Below, piece after piece: positions 35,367 through 42,577 of a stretch of 42,577 nt of DNA. The DNA is taken from contig JABHTG010000052.1 in NCBI GenBank assembly GCA_018697205.1, positions 1 to 42,577 on the forward strand, written 5' to 3'. This DNA is from Nitrospina sp. (GTDB lineage Bacteria > Nitrospinota > Nitrospinia > Nitrospinales > VA-1). Position numbers and translations under genes: made by a program. How positions within the stretch are numbered: the stretch's first letter is position 1; each line of letters begins with the position of its first letter. The notes beneath the pieces were generated by a model. The model made no database searches. It was given only the letters and a program-made list of their open reading frames with translations, and was not told the DNA's origin.

Positions 35367-36755
35367 ATGATGAAGCGGATCGAAACTGACAGTATGGGCG
35401 AAATTGAAGTTCCTTCAGATCTCTATTATGGAGCTCAAACCGCTAGGTCGCTCATTTATTTTAATATTGGGAATGAAACTATGCCTCGAGAAATAATACG
35501 AGGTATGGGCATTCTAAAAAAAGCTTCTGCACTTGTTAACTCAGAGTTAGGTCTTTTATCCAAAAATAAAAAAGACCTTATAATTAAATCTGCTGATGAA
35601 GTTATCGCGGGAACCTTAGATGAGCATTTTCCACTTCGTGTGTGGCAAACAGGAAGTGGCACTCAATCTAATATGAATACCAACGAGGTAATCGCTAATC
35701 GAGCTATCGAAATTGCCGGAGGGCAATTGGGATCCAAGGAGCCGATTCATCCAAATGATCATGTCAACATGGGCCAGTCTTCCAACGATACTTTCCCTAC
35801 CGCAATGCATATTGCTGCGGTAGAACGTATTTATGACCATTTATTACCTGAACTCACGGGCCTACGCGACGCGATGAAAAATAAATGTTCCGAATTTAAA
35901 GGTCTTGTTAAAATTGGCCGCACTCACTTAATGGATGCAACACCTCTCACTCTTGAGCAAGAATTTAGTGGGTATGTACAGCAATTAGTCAATGGAGTCG
36001 AAAGGGTAGAAGGTTGTCTTCCCCGGCTCAGCCAAATAGCACTTGGGGGCACCGCTGTAGGAACAGGGCTTAATTCTCATCGTGATTTTGCGGTTAAAGT
36101 TGCAGAAAAAATCTCTGCCCTCACAAACCGCAGCTTCATAACAGCACCTAATAAGTTTGAAGCACTTGCCGCCCATGATGCTGTGGTCGAGGCTAGCGGT
36201 GTGATGAAAACACTTGCCTGCTCACTCATGAAAATTGCTAACGATATAAGGTGGCTTGGATCTGGACCTCGGTGCGGCATAGGGGAGCTAATTCTACCAG
36301 CTAACGAACCCGGAAGTTCAATTATGCCAGGCAAGGTCAATCCCACACAATCTGAAGCGATGACAATGGTTGCAGCTCAAGTAATTGGAAACGATACTGC
36401 TATTGCTGTGGGAGGCTCATCAGGCAATTTTGAACTTAATGTCTTTAAACCGATGATGATTTATAATTTACTTCAGTCTATTCGACTAATTGGCGATTCA
36501 TGTCGATCTTTTAACGAACATTGCATTTCTGGAATCAAGCCGAATAAACCACAGATTGAAGCACACTTAAAAAATTCTCTGATGCTAGTCACAGCACTCA
36601 ACCCTCACATTGGATATGATAATGCAGCTAAAGTAGCTAAAAAAGCACATCAAGAAAATACCACTCTTAGAGAAGCAGCTATCGCTCTTAAGTTGCTTAC
36701 CTCTGAGGAGTTTGATAAAAAAGTTCAACCTGAAGAAATGACTGGTCCTAAATAA
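35367..36755 (+). CDS. fumC: class II fumarate hydratase
   Basis: This homotetrameric, iron-free fumarase of 462 aa interconverts fumarate and malate in the TCA cycle. Signatures are [37 protein letters not shown], the [20 protein letters not shown] block with the catalytic His, and the superfamily loop [17 protein letters not shown]. The [12 protein letters not shown] and GRTHLMDA patterns and the TCA context favour fumarase over aspartase, although aspartase shares the fold. GAGGAGG eight bases upstream fits the ATG at 35367. An in-frame TTG at 35364 and a second ATG at 35370 are also possible starts. mdh, its metabolic partner, is 15 kb away. Confidence 0.93.
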   Translation: MMKRIETDSMGEIEVPSDLYYGAQTARSLIYFNIGNETMPREIIRGMGILKKASALVNSELGLLSKNKKDLIIKSADEVIAGTLDEHFPLRVWQTGSGTQSNMNTNEVIANRAIEIAGGQLGSKEPIHPNDHVNMGQSSNDTFPTAMHIAAVERIYDHLLPELTGLRDAMKNKCSEFKGLVKIGRTHLMDATPLTLEQEFSGYVQQLVNGVERVEGCLPRLSQIALGGTAVGTGLNSHRDFAVKVAEKISALTNRSFITAPNKFEALAAHDAVVEASGVMKTLACSLMKIANDIRWLGSGPRCGIGELILPANEPGSSIMPGKVNPTQSEAMTMVAAQVIGNDTAIAVGGSSGNFELNVFKPMMIYNLLQSIRLIGDSCRSFNEHCISGIKPNKPQIEAHLKNSLMLVTALNPHIGYDNAAKVAKKAHQENTTLREAAIALKLLTSEEFDKKVQPEEMTGPK

Positions 36756-36777
36756 TGATCAAACGGCAAAGCGCTAG

Positions 36778-37806
36778 TTAGTTATTTGAGTAATCTTCCA
36801 CATATGAAAACATTTTCTCTACACAACGTAATGCATTTTTTTGAACTCTAGGATCAAGCTCAATAATATTAGAAGGACTAGGTTTTTCAAGCGTATGAAG
36901 AATGTGTTCCAATGAATTAGCTTTCATATATCGACAAGTGGTGCAGGTACCTACAAATTTTTTTTCTGGAAATTCAGACTCTAAAATACCCGTTAGCCCA
37001 CACTCAGTTAGTAGAAAAAAATTTTTTCTCTCAGATCTACGCACATAATCAAGCATACCGCTGGTTGACCCCACATAATTAGCCTTATCCACTACCCTAG
37101 GGCTACATTCGGGGTGTACCAAAATTTCTACGTCCTTGAAATTTTTTCTTACCTGATCAACACTTTCCGGTTGATACTCTTCGTGGACGTAACAGGTCCC
37201 ATCATACAACTTTATTTTTTTTTCTACTCCATTTTTCTTGAAGTATTTTTTAATATTTTCTCCCATCAATCGGTCTGGCAAAAAATAAATTTTATCATTT
37301 TCAATTCGCTCTATTACTTTATAAACATTAGACGAAGTAACGCAAGTATCACATAATGCTTTAACTTCAGCCGTAGTATTTATATAACAAACAAATGTGT
37401 ACTCGGGAAACTGAGCACGTAATTTTTTAACATCCTTAGCTGTAATTCCATCTGCCAAAGTACAACCACCATTGGGATTTGGATCCAACACTACCTTATC
37501 TGGATTTAAAATTTTAGCTGTCTCGGCCATAAATCGAACTGAAGCAAAAACAATTATTTCTGCTTTAGATTCACGTGCCTTTTTAGCCAAACCATAGGAA
37601 TCACCAGTATGATCTGCAACACCGTATAAAATTTGGGGAGCAACATAGTTATGCGCTAAAATGATTGCGTTTCTATCTCGCTTAAGTGTCTCGATACGTT
37701 CGATCGTCGGAAGGAGGCTTTCACAATTCTGCTCTGTGAATTGGCAAACGGGGTTCCCCATACGAATATTTTTTAGTTTATCGTGAAGCTCTTTAGCTGT
37801 AATCAT
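36778..37806 (-). CDS. nadA: quinolinate synthase
   Basis: This [4Fe-4S] enzyme of NAD synthesis has 342 aa and condenses iminoaspartate with dihydroxyacetone phosphate. Family landmarks are AIILAHNYVAPQI, DHTGDSYGLAKKARE, VFASVRFMAETAKIL, CYINTTAEVKA and VTSSN, with cluster cysteines expected in the CYINT, HPEC and TCTTCRYM segments. The start is the ATG at 37806. A longer open frame up to 37896 overlaps the HIT gene and adds an unlikely Trp/Tyr-rich extension. The gene begins five bases after the HIT stop, with CAGG as ribosome-binding site inside that gene. nadB and nadC are not in the window. Confidence 0.94.
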   Translation of the reverse strand: MITAKELHDKLKNIRMGNPVCQFTEQNCESLLPTIERIETLKRDRNAIILAHNYVAPQILYGVADHTGDSYGLAKKARESKAEIIVFASVRFMAETAKILNPDKVVLDPNPNGGCTLADGITAKDVKKLRAQFPEYTFVCYINTTAEVKALCDTCVTSSNVYKVIERIENDKIYFLPDRLMGENIKKYFKKNGVEKKIKLYDGTCYVHEEYQPESVDQVRKNFKDVEILVHPECSPRVVDKANYVGSTSGMLDYVRRSERKNFFLLTECGLTGILESEFPEKKFVGTCTTCRYMKANSLEHILHTLEKPSPSNIIELDPRVQKNALRCVEKMFSYVEDYSNN

Positions 37807-37811
37807 TAGAC

Positions 37812-38156
37812 TTAGCCTGGTGGCCATTTTAAAATACGCCCACCCAAAAGATGATAATGAATATGAAAAATAGACTGCCCAGCTTCCACCCCACAATTAA
37901 GTACTACTCGAAATCCCGTCTTATCTAATCCATTTTTTCGTGCAAGCTCGTTAGCTACAGAATAAATTGAGCCTATAATATTATGATCGTCATCTTCGAT
38001 TTCTAAAATAGTTGAAAAATGTTTTTTGGGTATAACAAGAAAATGAATCGGAGCTTGTGGATTAATATCCTTAATGGCAAAAATATTAGCATCGTCATAA
38101 ATTTTTTCTGCAGGAAGATCTCCCTTATCAATCATACAAAACAGACATTCACTCAT
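37812..38156 (-). CDS. HIT-family nucleotide hydrolase (HINT-like)
   Basis: This small histidine-triad protein has 114 aa and hydrolyses nucleotide phosphoramidates such as AMP-lysine. An N-terminal CLFCMIDKGDLPAEKIYDD, where the CxxC may bind zinc, is followed by APIHFLVIPKKHF and the histidine triad HIHYHLLGGR near the C-terminus. The nearest match is the bacterial HinT/YcfF type. It is immediately upstream of nadA (five-base gap), so they form a two-gene unit. The reason for the pairing is unclear. Confidence 0.92.
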   Translation of the reverse strand: MSECLFCMIDKGDLPAEKIYDDANIFAIKDINPQAPIHFLVIPKKHFSTILEIEDDDHNIIGSIYSVANELARKNGLDKTGFRVVLNCGVEAGQSIFHIHYHLLGGRILKWPPG

Positions 38157-38231
38157 GGATAAATATTTTTTTAAATTTTAAAAATTAAAGTCTGCTATAA
38201 AACCATATGAGAATAGAACTAGTCGATTTTT

Positions 38232-38279
38232 TAAAAAGTTAGCGCTTTATCAACTTTGCTTTAAAACCTATACCGCTAA
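38232..38279 (-). terminator. possible terminator of the proteasome operon
   Basis: On the minus strand TTAGCG (38279-38274) pairs with CGCTAA (38244-38239) across a loop of about 29 bases. The second arm is followed by CTTTTT. The six-pair stem and long loop make it a weak candidate, but it is correctly placed just after pafA. Confidence 0.35.
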
Positions 38280-38284
38280 TTACC

Positions 38285-39766
38285 TTAGCTGCCTCCAGGT
38301 CTGTCCGCAGGAAGTTTAAAACGTTCGGCAGCAACTTGTTCAGTACCTTCAAGGTAATCACGTATTTCTTTTTTATAAGAAATGAATGGGTCTAGCATCA
38401 GGAATGGCTCTTCATTTTTTCCAAAGCGAAATCCAATCCAATCGATGAGGTACAACGGCTTGCTATCCAAACTCATAAGAATCTTAACGAATTCGCCTCT
38501 TCCATCTGCACGAGTCCCCCGTGGCGCTACTGTCTTAGCATACTCTATAGCTTCGTCGGTAGTTTTTCTCCCAGCATCTCCTGTACTCTCTAAACTCCAG
38601 TAAAGACCACTATCTTGATTTATATTATGGTATTCCAAATCCAAACTCTTAAGCCATGGGTCATGCCAGTCTAAATTTTCTTCTTTTCTAAACTCGCCAA
38701 GCATCCAGTATTTAGTTGCCCAATCAACTCGTCCTATTAATGCTTCAGGTCCTTTAGGTATGTCATTCAGCAATAAATTCCATTCATTTATTATCCAATC
38801 CGTTTCTTGGTTCATACCCAGCAGGTGTTTTTTTGCAGTTTGCATCATATCCATTTGCAGTTCGAGTGCCGTTGTCTGCCGCCCATTTCTCAAAGTCAAT
38901 TCCCATTTAAAATTTTGGTCCCTTGATATCGAACGCATTGCCTCAACCGATTCAGCAAGTATCCAGTCGGGGTTCGCAACCCCCTGTTCCATAAGTTCTA
39001 AAATTAGAGTTGTCGTTCCCATTTTCATAGCGGTAGCAAACTCACTCATATTTGAATCTCCTACCAACAAATGAATTCTTCGGTATTTACTTGGGTCTGC
39101 TAGCGGTTCATCTCTAGTATTAACTATCGCTCGATTATATTGGACCCATCGGTAAAATTCATTTGGAATATGATCTGCTCTTTGAGAAATCTGAAAATCA
39201 ACTCTTTCCTCTTGTTCCTCAGTTGATGGGTTTTCCCAATCGCGCAAAGGGTGTGGGTCGCACCCACCAATTCTACCAGCACCACAGTAAATTTGCCGTG
39301 TTACTAAAAATGCTGACAGTAGTTTAAGATTTTCCCGTTCATCAAAAGGGAACCCTCGACCTACAAGGTAATTTTCATGACAACCAAAAGTCGCATTTGT
39401 TTCGAGATCAACATTATTTTTAATGACCCCTATAGAGTCTCTCCACCCCAACTCATCCACAGCATCCTGAATCAAAGTATCTCCGGCTCGATCGTAAGTA
39501 ACAAGGTCCATTAAAGTCGGGCATTCAGGTGAAGCGTATTCTAAATGACCCATATCTAGATATATTCGGCCAGCATTAAGAAGGAACCCACCATTTTCAG
39601 GTGGTTCATCATTAGCTCGATAGTGCTGATCAAGAACTCCCGCCTTTAAGGACCTAAAAATATGGTCTTTAACGTGATGTGCAACTTGTGTCGGGTTAAG
39701 TTTAAATCCAGGGTCTTTTATCAATAGCCCATATTCTGTTTCTATACCGTAAATTCGCTTTCTCAT
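38285..39766 (-). CDS. pafA: Pup/UBact-protein ligase
   Basis: This carboxylate-amine ligase of the glutamine-synthetase-like family has 493 aa. It couples the C-terminal Glu of the tag to substrate lysines with ATP. Signatures are RIYGIETEYGL at the start, NAGRIYLDMGHLEYASPEC with the catalytic Asp (counterpart of PafA Asp64) and ATP/Mg Glu residues, FGCHENYLVGR, LVTRQIYCGAGR, NTRDEPLADPSKYRRIH and GDSNMSEFATAMKMGTT. GCHENYLVGR distinguishes ligase from Dop, which has GTHxNYL. The start is ATG 39766 with GGG nine bases upstream. An in-frame TTG at 39775 overlaps the prcA stop (TTGA) and would add three residues. It is the last gene of the operon. Confidence 0.93.
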   Translation of the reverse strand: MRKRIYGIETEYGLLIKDPGFKLNPTQVAHHVKDHIFRSLKAGVLDQHYRANDEPPENGGFLLNAGRIYLDMGHLEYASPECPTLMDLVTYDRAGDTLIQDAVDELGWRDSIGVIKNNVDLETNATFGCHENYLVGRGFPFDERENLKLLSAFLVTRQIYCGAGRIGGCDPHPLRDWENPSTEEQEERVDFQISQRADHIPNEFYRWVQYNRAIVNTRDEPLADPSKYRRIHLLVGDSNMSEFATAMKMGTTTLILELMEQGVANPDWILAESVEAMRSISRDQNFKWELTLRNGRQTTALELQMDMMQTAKKHLLGMNQETDWIINEWNLLLNDIPKGPEALIGRVDWATKYWMLGEFRKEENLDWHDPWLKSLDLEYHNINQDSGLYWSLESTGDAGRKTTDEAIEYAKTVAPRGTRADGRGEFVKILMSLDSKPLYLIDWIGFRFGKNEEPFLMLDPFISYKKEIRDYLEGTEQVAAERFKLPADRPGGS

Positions 39767-39771
39767 AATTA

Positions 39772-40557
39772 TCAACCCATCTTTGATTGCAAGGCAGAAA
39801 TCTCACTTTCACTTAATGACCGAAAAAGACACTTGCGCGTAGTTTTATTGTTTAGCACTCCTACTTCAAGATTCCATCGTTCAAATGCTTCTTTTAAATC
39901 AACTGGGAAGCCTTCCATTTCTTCGTCAACTTCACTACTTTCTTCAGGAGAAGAATCAGACTCGCCAGCTAACTTAGGTTTCTTACGACCTTCCTCCCAT
40001 ATACGCAACGCTGAATGGATAGACTGATCTAAACTTAATGACATAAAGTCGGTGCCTTCTATCATTTTTTGTATTCGCTCACTAACTTTAATATCACCCA
40101 CAATAACTGTTCCTTGCTTAAATTTCTCCCAATAACCATCATAGTTAACTCGAAAAAACTCAGCGTAGCCGTCATGGTTTATTTCAGCGAGCAACATTTG
40201 AATCAGGTAAGGAGCCCGTTGGATTTCTTCGAAGTTTTGTTTTAGTGCTGGTGCGAGTCCAAACTGCAGAAGTCTTCCAATAGTTACATCTTCGGCTGAA
40301 CGATTAAAACCCTCAGCATGAGCCATATCTAAAAGTGTCATTCGCAAACGCTCAACATCTGCAGGATGCCCTAACCCACCTAGAGCGATACGATCATAAA
40401 TTTCAAAAATTTTTCCAGGTTGAGGAGAAAATCCAACTATCACAGCCCCTTCCTTACAAGGAACCCCTATTACTGGCTGTCCTTTACTCAACTTTTCGCG
40501 AACATAACTATGGCGGGTAGAAATGGCTTCCATCCAACGAAAAGGTTCTTCAAACAT
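39772..40557 (-). CDS. prcA: 20S proteasome alpha subunit
   Basis: This 261-aa subunit should form the outer gating rings of the 20S core. It keeps the alpha N-terminal region (AISTRHSYVREKLSKGQPVI) and the core strands KEGAVIVGFSPQPGKIFEIYD, with no catalytic Thr. After about residue 203 comes an acidic linker (SDSSPEESSEVDEEMEG) and then a conserved-looking tail LEVGVLNNKTTRKCLFRSLS, similar in style to the C-terminus of some actinobacterial alpha subunits. AGGAG six bases before the ATG lies at the end of prcB, whose stop is two bases upstream. Its TGA overlaps the possible TTG start of pafA. Assembly with PrcB is inferred from the gene order. Confidence 0.93.
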   Translation of the reverse strand: MFEEPFRWMEAISTRHSYVREKLSKGQPVIGVPCKEGAVIVGFSPQPGKIFEIYDRIALGGLGHPADVERLRMTLLDMAHAEGFNRSAEDVTIGRLLQFGLAPALKQNFEEIQRAPYLIQMLLAEINHDGYAEFFRVNYDGYWEKFKQGTVIVGDIKVSERIQKMIEGTDFMSLSLDQSIHSALRIWEEGRKKPKLAGESDSSPEESSEVDEEMEGFPVDLKEAFERWNLEVGVLNNKTTRKCLFRSLSESEISALQSKMG

Positions 40558-40559
40558 TT

Positions 40560-41360
40560 TTAACTCCTATTCATGGAAGATTTGTAAATAGTCTCCATCT
40601 CATCATCCCGTATAAATTGATACCCATCTTTAGTAACTTTTGCAATTATGGGGTACAGTTTATCTTCAGGTCGAGCTTGTCCTGTTGCTGAATCAAATTG
40701 AGCCGCTGTCTGCAGGAGGCGTATGGATAAAGAAGTTGCTTCTCCCTCTGATCTCTCTGCTAATGGACTAAGACCCCAAAGATTTTCGTGCTCTAAAACA
40801 CCCTTTATCATAGGAGATCCGGATCCCGTCGCAACATGAGTCAGTATTTGAAATTCTGCCCCAAGCATATCGTAAAAATAAAGAAAAGCTTTGTTTTGCT
40901 GAGTATCGTAAATAGCAAAAAGAGGGCTCACTCCGCCGACACCCTGTAAGGCCATAGCTACATTATCTTTGAGTAATTTTGACAAAGCCCTAACTTTCCC
41001 TTCTGTACTCATAGCTCTTAATTGAGAACGCCGATAATATTCAAAATTATGTGATAAGATGCGTGCCATTTCGAATGCTGTAGCAGGCACTCCTGCAATA
41101 GCCATCAACGAATAATCATCTATAGGAATTACTTTATCGCAACGGTCGTACATAATAGAATTTCCTGCAGTGGCTCTACGGTCACCAGCTACAATGATTC
41201 CATCTTTATAATGAAATGCCAGAACTGTTGTTCCTTGAGGAATTTCCAGTGCTGCATTTTTAGGAATACCCGAAAGTGATTGTTGTGCGTTGTGACCTGA
41301 CCGTTTAAGAAGTTCGAAAAAATCGCCAGAACTATTGATTCGCTCAAAATTTTCTGTCAT
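40560..41360 (-). CDS. prcB: 20S proteasome beta (catalytic) subunit
   Basis: This 266-aa N-terminal-nucleophile protease is made with a propeptide of about 43 residues (up to PQG). Autocleavage at G43-T44 (GTTVLAFHYKDG) would expose Thr44 as the active-site nucleophile. The Lys/Asp pair appears as AGDRRATAGNSIM with the downstream strand DKVIPIDDYSLMAIAG, then VPATAFEMAR. Its ATG overlaps the stop of the Pup-like gene (ATGA, 41357-41360), so translation is coupled. It forms the degradation chamber inside the PrcA rings. Confidence 0.94.
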   Translation of the reverse strand: MTENFERINSSGDFFELLKRSGHNAQQSLSGIPKNAALEIPQGTTVLAFHYKDGIIVAGDRRATAGNSIMYDRCDKVIPIDDYSLMAIAGVPATAFEMARILSHNFEYYRRSQLRAMSTEGKVRALSKLLKDNVAMALQGVGGVSPLFAIYDTQQNKAFLYFYDMLGAEFQILTHVATGSGSPMIKGVLEHENLWGLSPLAERSEGEATSLSIRLLQTAAQFDSATGQARPEDKLYPIIAKVTKDGYQFIRDDEMETIYKSSMNRS

Positions 41361-41533
41361 TGGCCAGTTCGCTGTTTATAGTTTTCTGATTGCTTAGGGT
41401 CAACTCGTTTCATTCGCTTAAGAATATCGTCACGTCCTGGTCGCTCAATATTCGGACTAGATGGTCCTTTATCCTTACGATCGGGAGTAGGTTCCTTTTT
41501 TTCTTCTCTCCTAAGAGGATCGTTCATAGCCAT
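41357..41533 (-). CDS. Pup/UBact-like protein tag, 58 aa, C-terminal R-T-G-Q
   Basis: Translation from ATG 41533 gives a 58-residue, highly charged, Cys-free and probably disordered protein, beginning MAMNDPLRREEKKEPTPD. The C-terminal half reads RDDILKRMKRVDPKQ, then SENYKQRTGQ. The position between dop and prcB, the size, the disordered basic/acidic composition and the terminal G-Q match Pup and the Gram-negative UBact tags (RxGE/Q ending). A terminal Gln means Dop must deamidate it to Glu before PafA can ligate it. AAGGAG eight bases before ATG 41533 supports that start. A second ATG at 41527 overlaps the dop TGA as ATGA and would remove two residues. The UBact name is recalled from the literature, not verified by search. 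Confidence 0.88.
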   Translation of the reverse strand: MAMNDPLRREEKKEPTPDRKDKGPSSPNIERPGRDDILKRMKRVDPKQSENYKQRTGQ

Positions 41534-42577
41534 GAGAATTGCTCCTTTTTGGAATTAATCAAATTTTGCACATCAGTAGAGGTAATGATTTGAGAAAGGT
41601 CTATAAAATCACCGTCCGTAAACTCGATGCCTGCCCAGTGGATATTTTTTATTTTATTTGCACCGTGTGTTACTGCTAAGCCACGAACCAAAGCCCTTGT
41701 GTCTTCTGGTGGTTGTTTTATGGCTCGCTGAACTTCATCTTCGGGAAAAATAGAGTATACATCACCTGTTTGTTCTAGTCCTCGATACAATCCTCTTTCT
41801 GGATCAATATTATGATACTCTAAATCCAAGCTTTTTATCCAAGGATCATCCCAACCGACTCCCTCTGATTCAGTAAAGCGGGTAAAAATATCTTTTTTAA
41901 TTGCCCAATCAATTCGATTAGCTAGCTTTTCAGGGCGGTGTTTAAGTTCATCCAATGTACGGGCCCACTCACGTATAATCCAATCTGATTCTTGACATTG
42001 CCCTGAAAGATTTTTATCTGCCACCTCAAGATAGAATTCTTGTATTTCAAGAGGTGTTATCGTTTTGCCATTCGTGCGCTTTAAAGCGACAGTTCCTGTC
42101 AAATCATGCGAAATCGTTTTAACATCTTCAACAGGATTCTCCAGAGTCACGGGCAGTTTTAATTTACCTTCACCAATTAATGTCAATATCAATCGAGTAG
42201 TTCCAACCTTTAAAGCAGTCGCATAAGGAGACATATTCGCATCCCCCAGAATGAGGTGAAGTCGGCGGTATTTATCTTGTGTCGCATGAGGCTCATCCCG
42301 AGTATTTATAATAGGGCGCTGAGTCATCGTCTCAATACTCAATACCGTTTCTATAAAATCAGATCGTTGCGCAAGCTGCAGTCCACTAAAAGAGTGATCA
42401 TCGCGTATTTCAGAACCAACTTTACCTGCTCCAGCATATAGTTGGCGAGTCACAAGAAAGGGGACTAAGCGCTCTACCCAATTATCAAAAGGAAGTTGCC
42501 TTGATATGAGATAATTATCATGCGTGCCATAGCTATGACCAATATAGTCAGTATTATTCTTAAAAATGCACACTCTA
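41524..42577 (-). CDS. dop: Dop, Pup/UBact deamidase-depupylase (5' end beyond window)
   Basis: About 350 C-terminal residues are visible and the N-terminus lies past base 42577. Dop deamidates the tag's terminal Gln and removes tags from substrates. It is homologous to PafA but distinguished by IFKNNTDYIGHSYGTHDNYL, where PafA has GCHENYL, with LVTRQLYAGAGKVG, LAQRSDFIETVLSIET, NTRDEPHATQDKYRRLH and GDANMSPYATALKVGTT. The usual N-terminal EYG and catalytic Asp segments cannot be checked. Its TGA at 41524-41526 lies within the first codons of the tag gene. A GTG at 42573 is internal, not the start. The proteasomal ATPase may be encoded further upstream. Confidence 0.92.
   Translation of the reverse strand, partial: RVCIFKNNTDYIGHSYGTHDNYLISRQLPFDNWVERLVPFLVTRQLYAGAGKVGSEIRDDHSFSGLQLAQRSDFIETVLSIETMTQRPIINTRDEPHATQDKYRRLHLILGDANMSPYATALKVGTTRLILTLIGEGKLKLPVTLENPVEDVKTISHDLTGTVALKRTNGKTITPLEIQEFYLEVADKNLSGQCQESDWIIREWARTLDELKHRPEKLANRIDWAIKKDIFTRFTESEGVGWDDPWIKSLDLEYHNIDPERGLYRGLEQTGDVYSIFPEDEVQRAIKQPPEDTRALVRGLAVTHGANKIKNIHWAGIEFTDGDFIDLSQIITSTDVQNLINSKKEQFSWL

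Noticed and set aside
37807-37896. 30-residue N-terminal extension of nadA
   Set aside because: It overlaps the HIT gene, is Trp/Tyr-rich and unlike quinolinate synthases. The ATG at 37806 has a ribosome-binding site and a normal N-terminus.
40560-42577. Idea that the proteasome operon was recently acquired from Actinobacteria
   Set aside because: Base composition and codon use look like the neighbouring A+T-rich genes, and the tag is UBact-like, not a close match to actinobacterial Pup. Nothing at the edges suggests recent insertion.

Overview
The window is A+T-rich bacterial chromosome, densely packed with mostly housekeeping genes on both strands. It has no transposase, phage gene, CRISPR array, tRNA or rRNA that I can recognise. 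The decisive taxonomic clue is at the right end: a 20S proteasome with pupylation-type enzymes (dop, a Pup/UBact-like tag, prcB, prcA, pafA) in a genome that otherwise looks Gram-negative (MlaC-type periplasmic protein, several lipoproteins, an RND transporter, GlnD, IHF, a sigma-32 type RpoH). Together with low GC this fits a marine Nitrospinota-like (or Nitrospirota-related) organism. That placement is inference, not proof.

Layout. 1-1491 (minus): the 5' part of a DHH phosphoesterase, a zinc-ribbon protein and a ferritin-like protein with a Met-rich tail. 1743-3491 (plus): a urocanase-family enzyme with altered active-site segments and no other hut gene nearby. 3548-5374 (minus): an orphan NuoF/HndC-like flavoprotein. 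5826-8362 (plus): leucyl aminopeptidase, a four-helix membrane protein and a small acidic protein with a duplicated DLNxLFPD motif. 8445-13605 (minus): RND transporter, MlaC-like protein, GHMP sugar kinase and TPR protein. 13981-16200 (plus): two GNA1162-like lipoproteins, the second ending in a SPOR domain, behind a good sigma-70 promoter. 16255-20221: class V aminotransferase, thioredoxin-type arsenate reductase, exported metallophosphoesterase and malate dehydrogenase. 20364-23473: GlnD and a c-type cytochrome. 23524-23832: an MTH1187/thiamine-binding-like protein.

24051-31217 (plus) is an aromatic amino acid / translation block: pheA, tyrA, cmk, rpsA, sppA, an IHF/HU gene and aroC. The aroA often found between tyrA and cmk is absent. 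31286-34106 holds a nitrilase-superfamily amidase, a DUF1566 protein, a tandem pair of paralogous secreted proteins of unknown family, and a small membrane-anchored YHS-type protein. rpoH and fumC follow on the plus strand. nadA and a HIT protein form a minus-strand pair.

38285-42577 (minus) is the most notable region. It is an overlapping operon dop > Pup/UBact-like tag (58 aa, ending R-T-G-Q) > prcB > prcA > pafA. The tag gene is very short and nested between overlapping neighbours, so it is easily missed. The C-terminal Gln implies that Dop must deamidate it before PafA ligates it to substrate lysines, with degradation by PrcAB. The ATPase ring (Mpa/ARC) is not in the window and may lie upstream of dop. 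Other second-look items are a GlnD whose HD (uridylyl-removing) site appears destroyed, the divergent urocanase, and the orphan NuoF-like protein with changes at one iron-sulfur ligand and in the nucleotide-binding loop.
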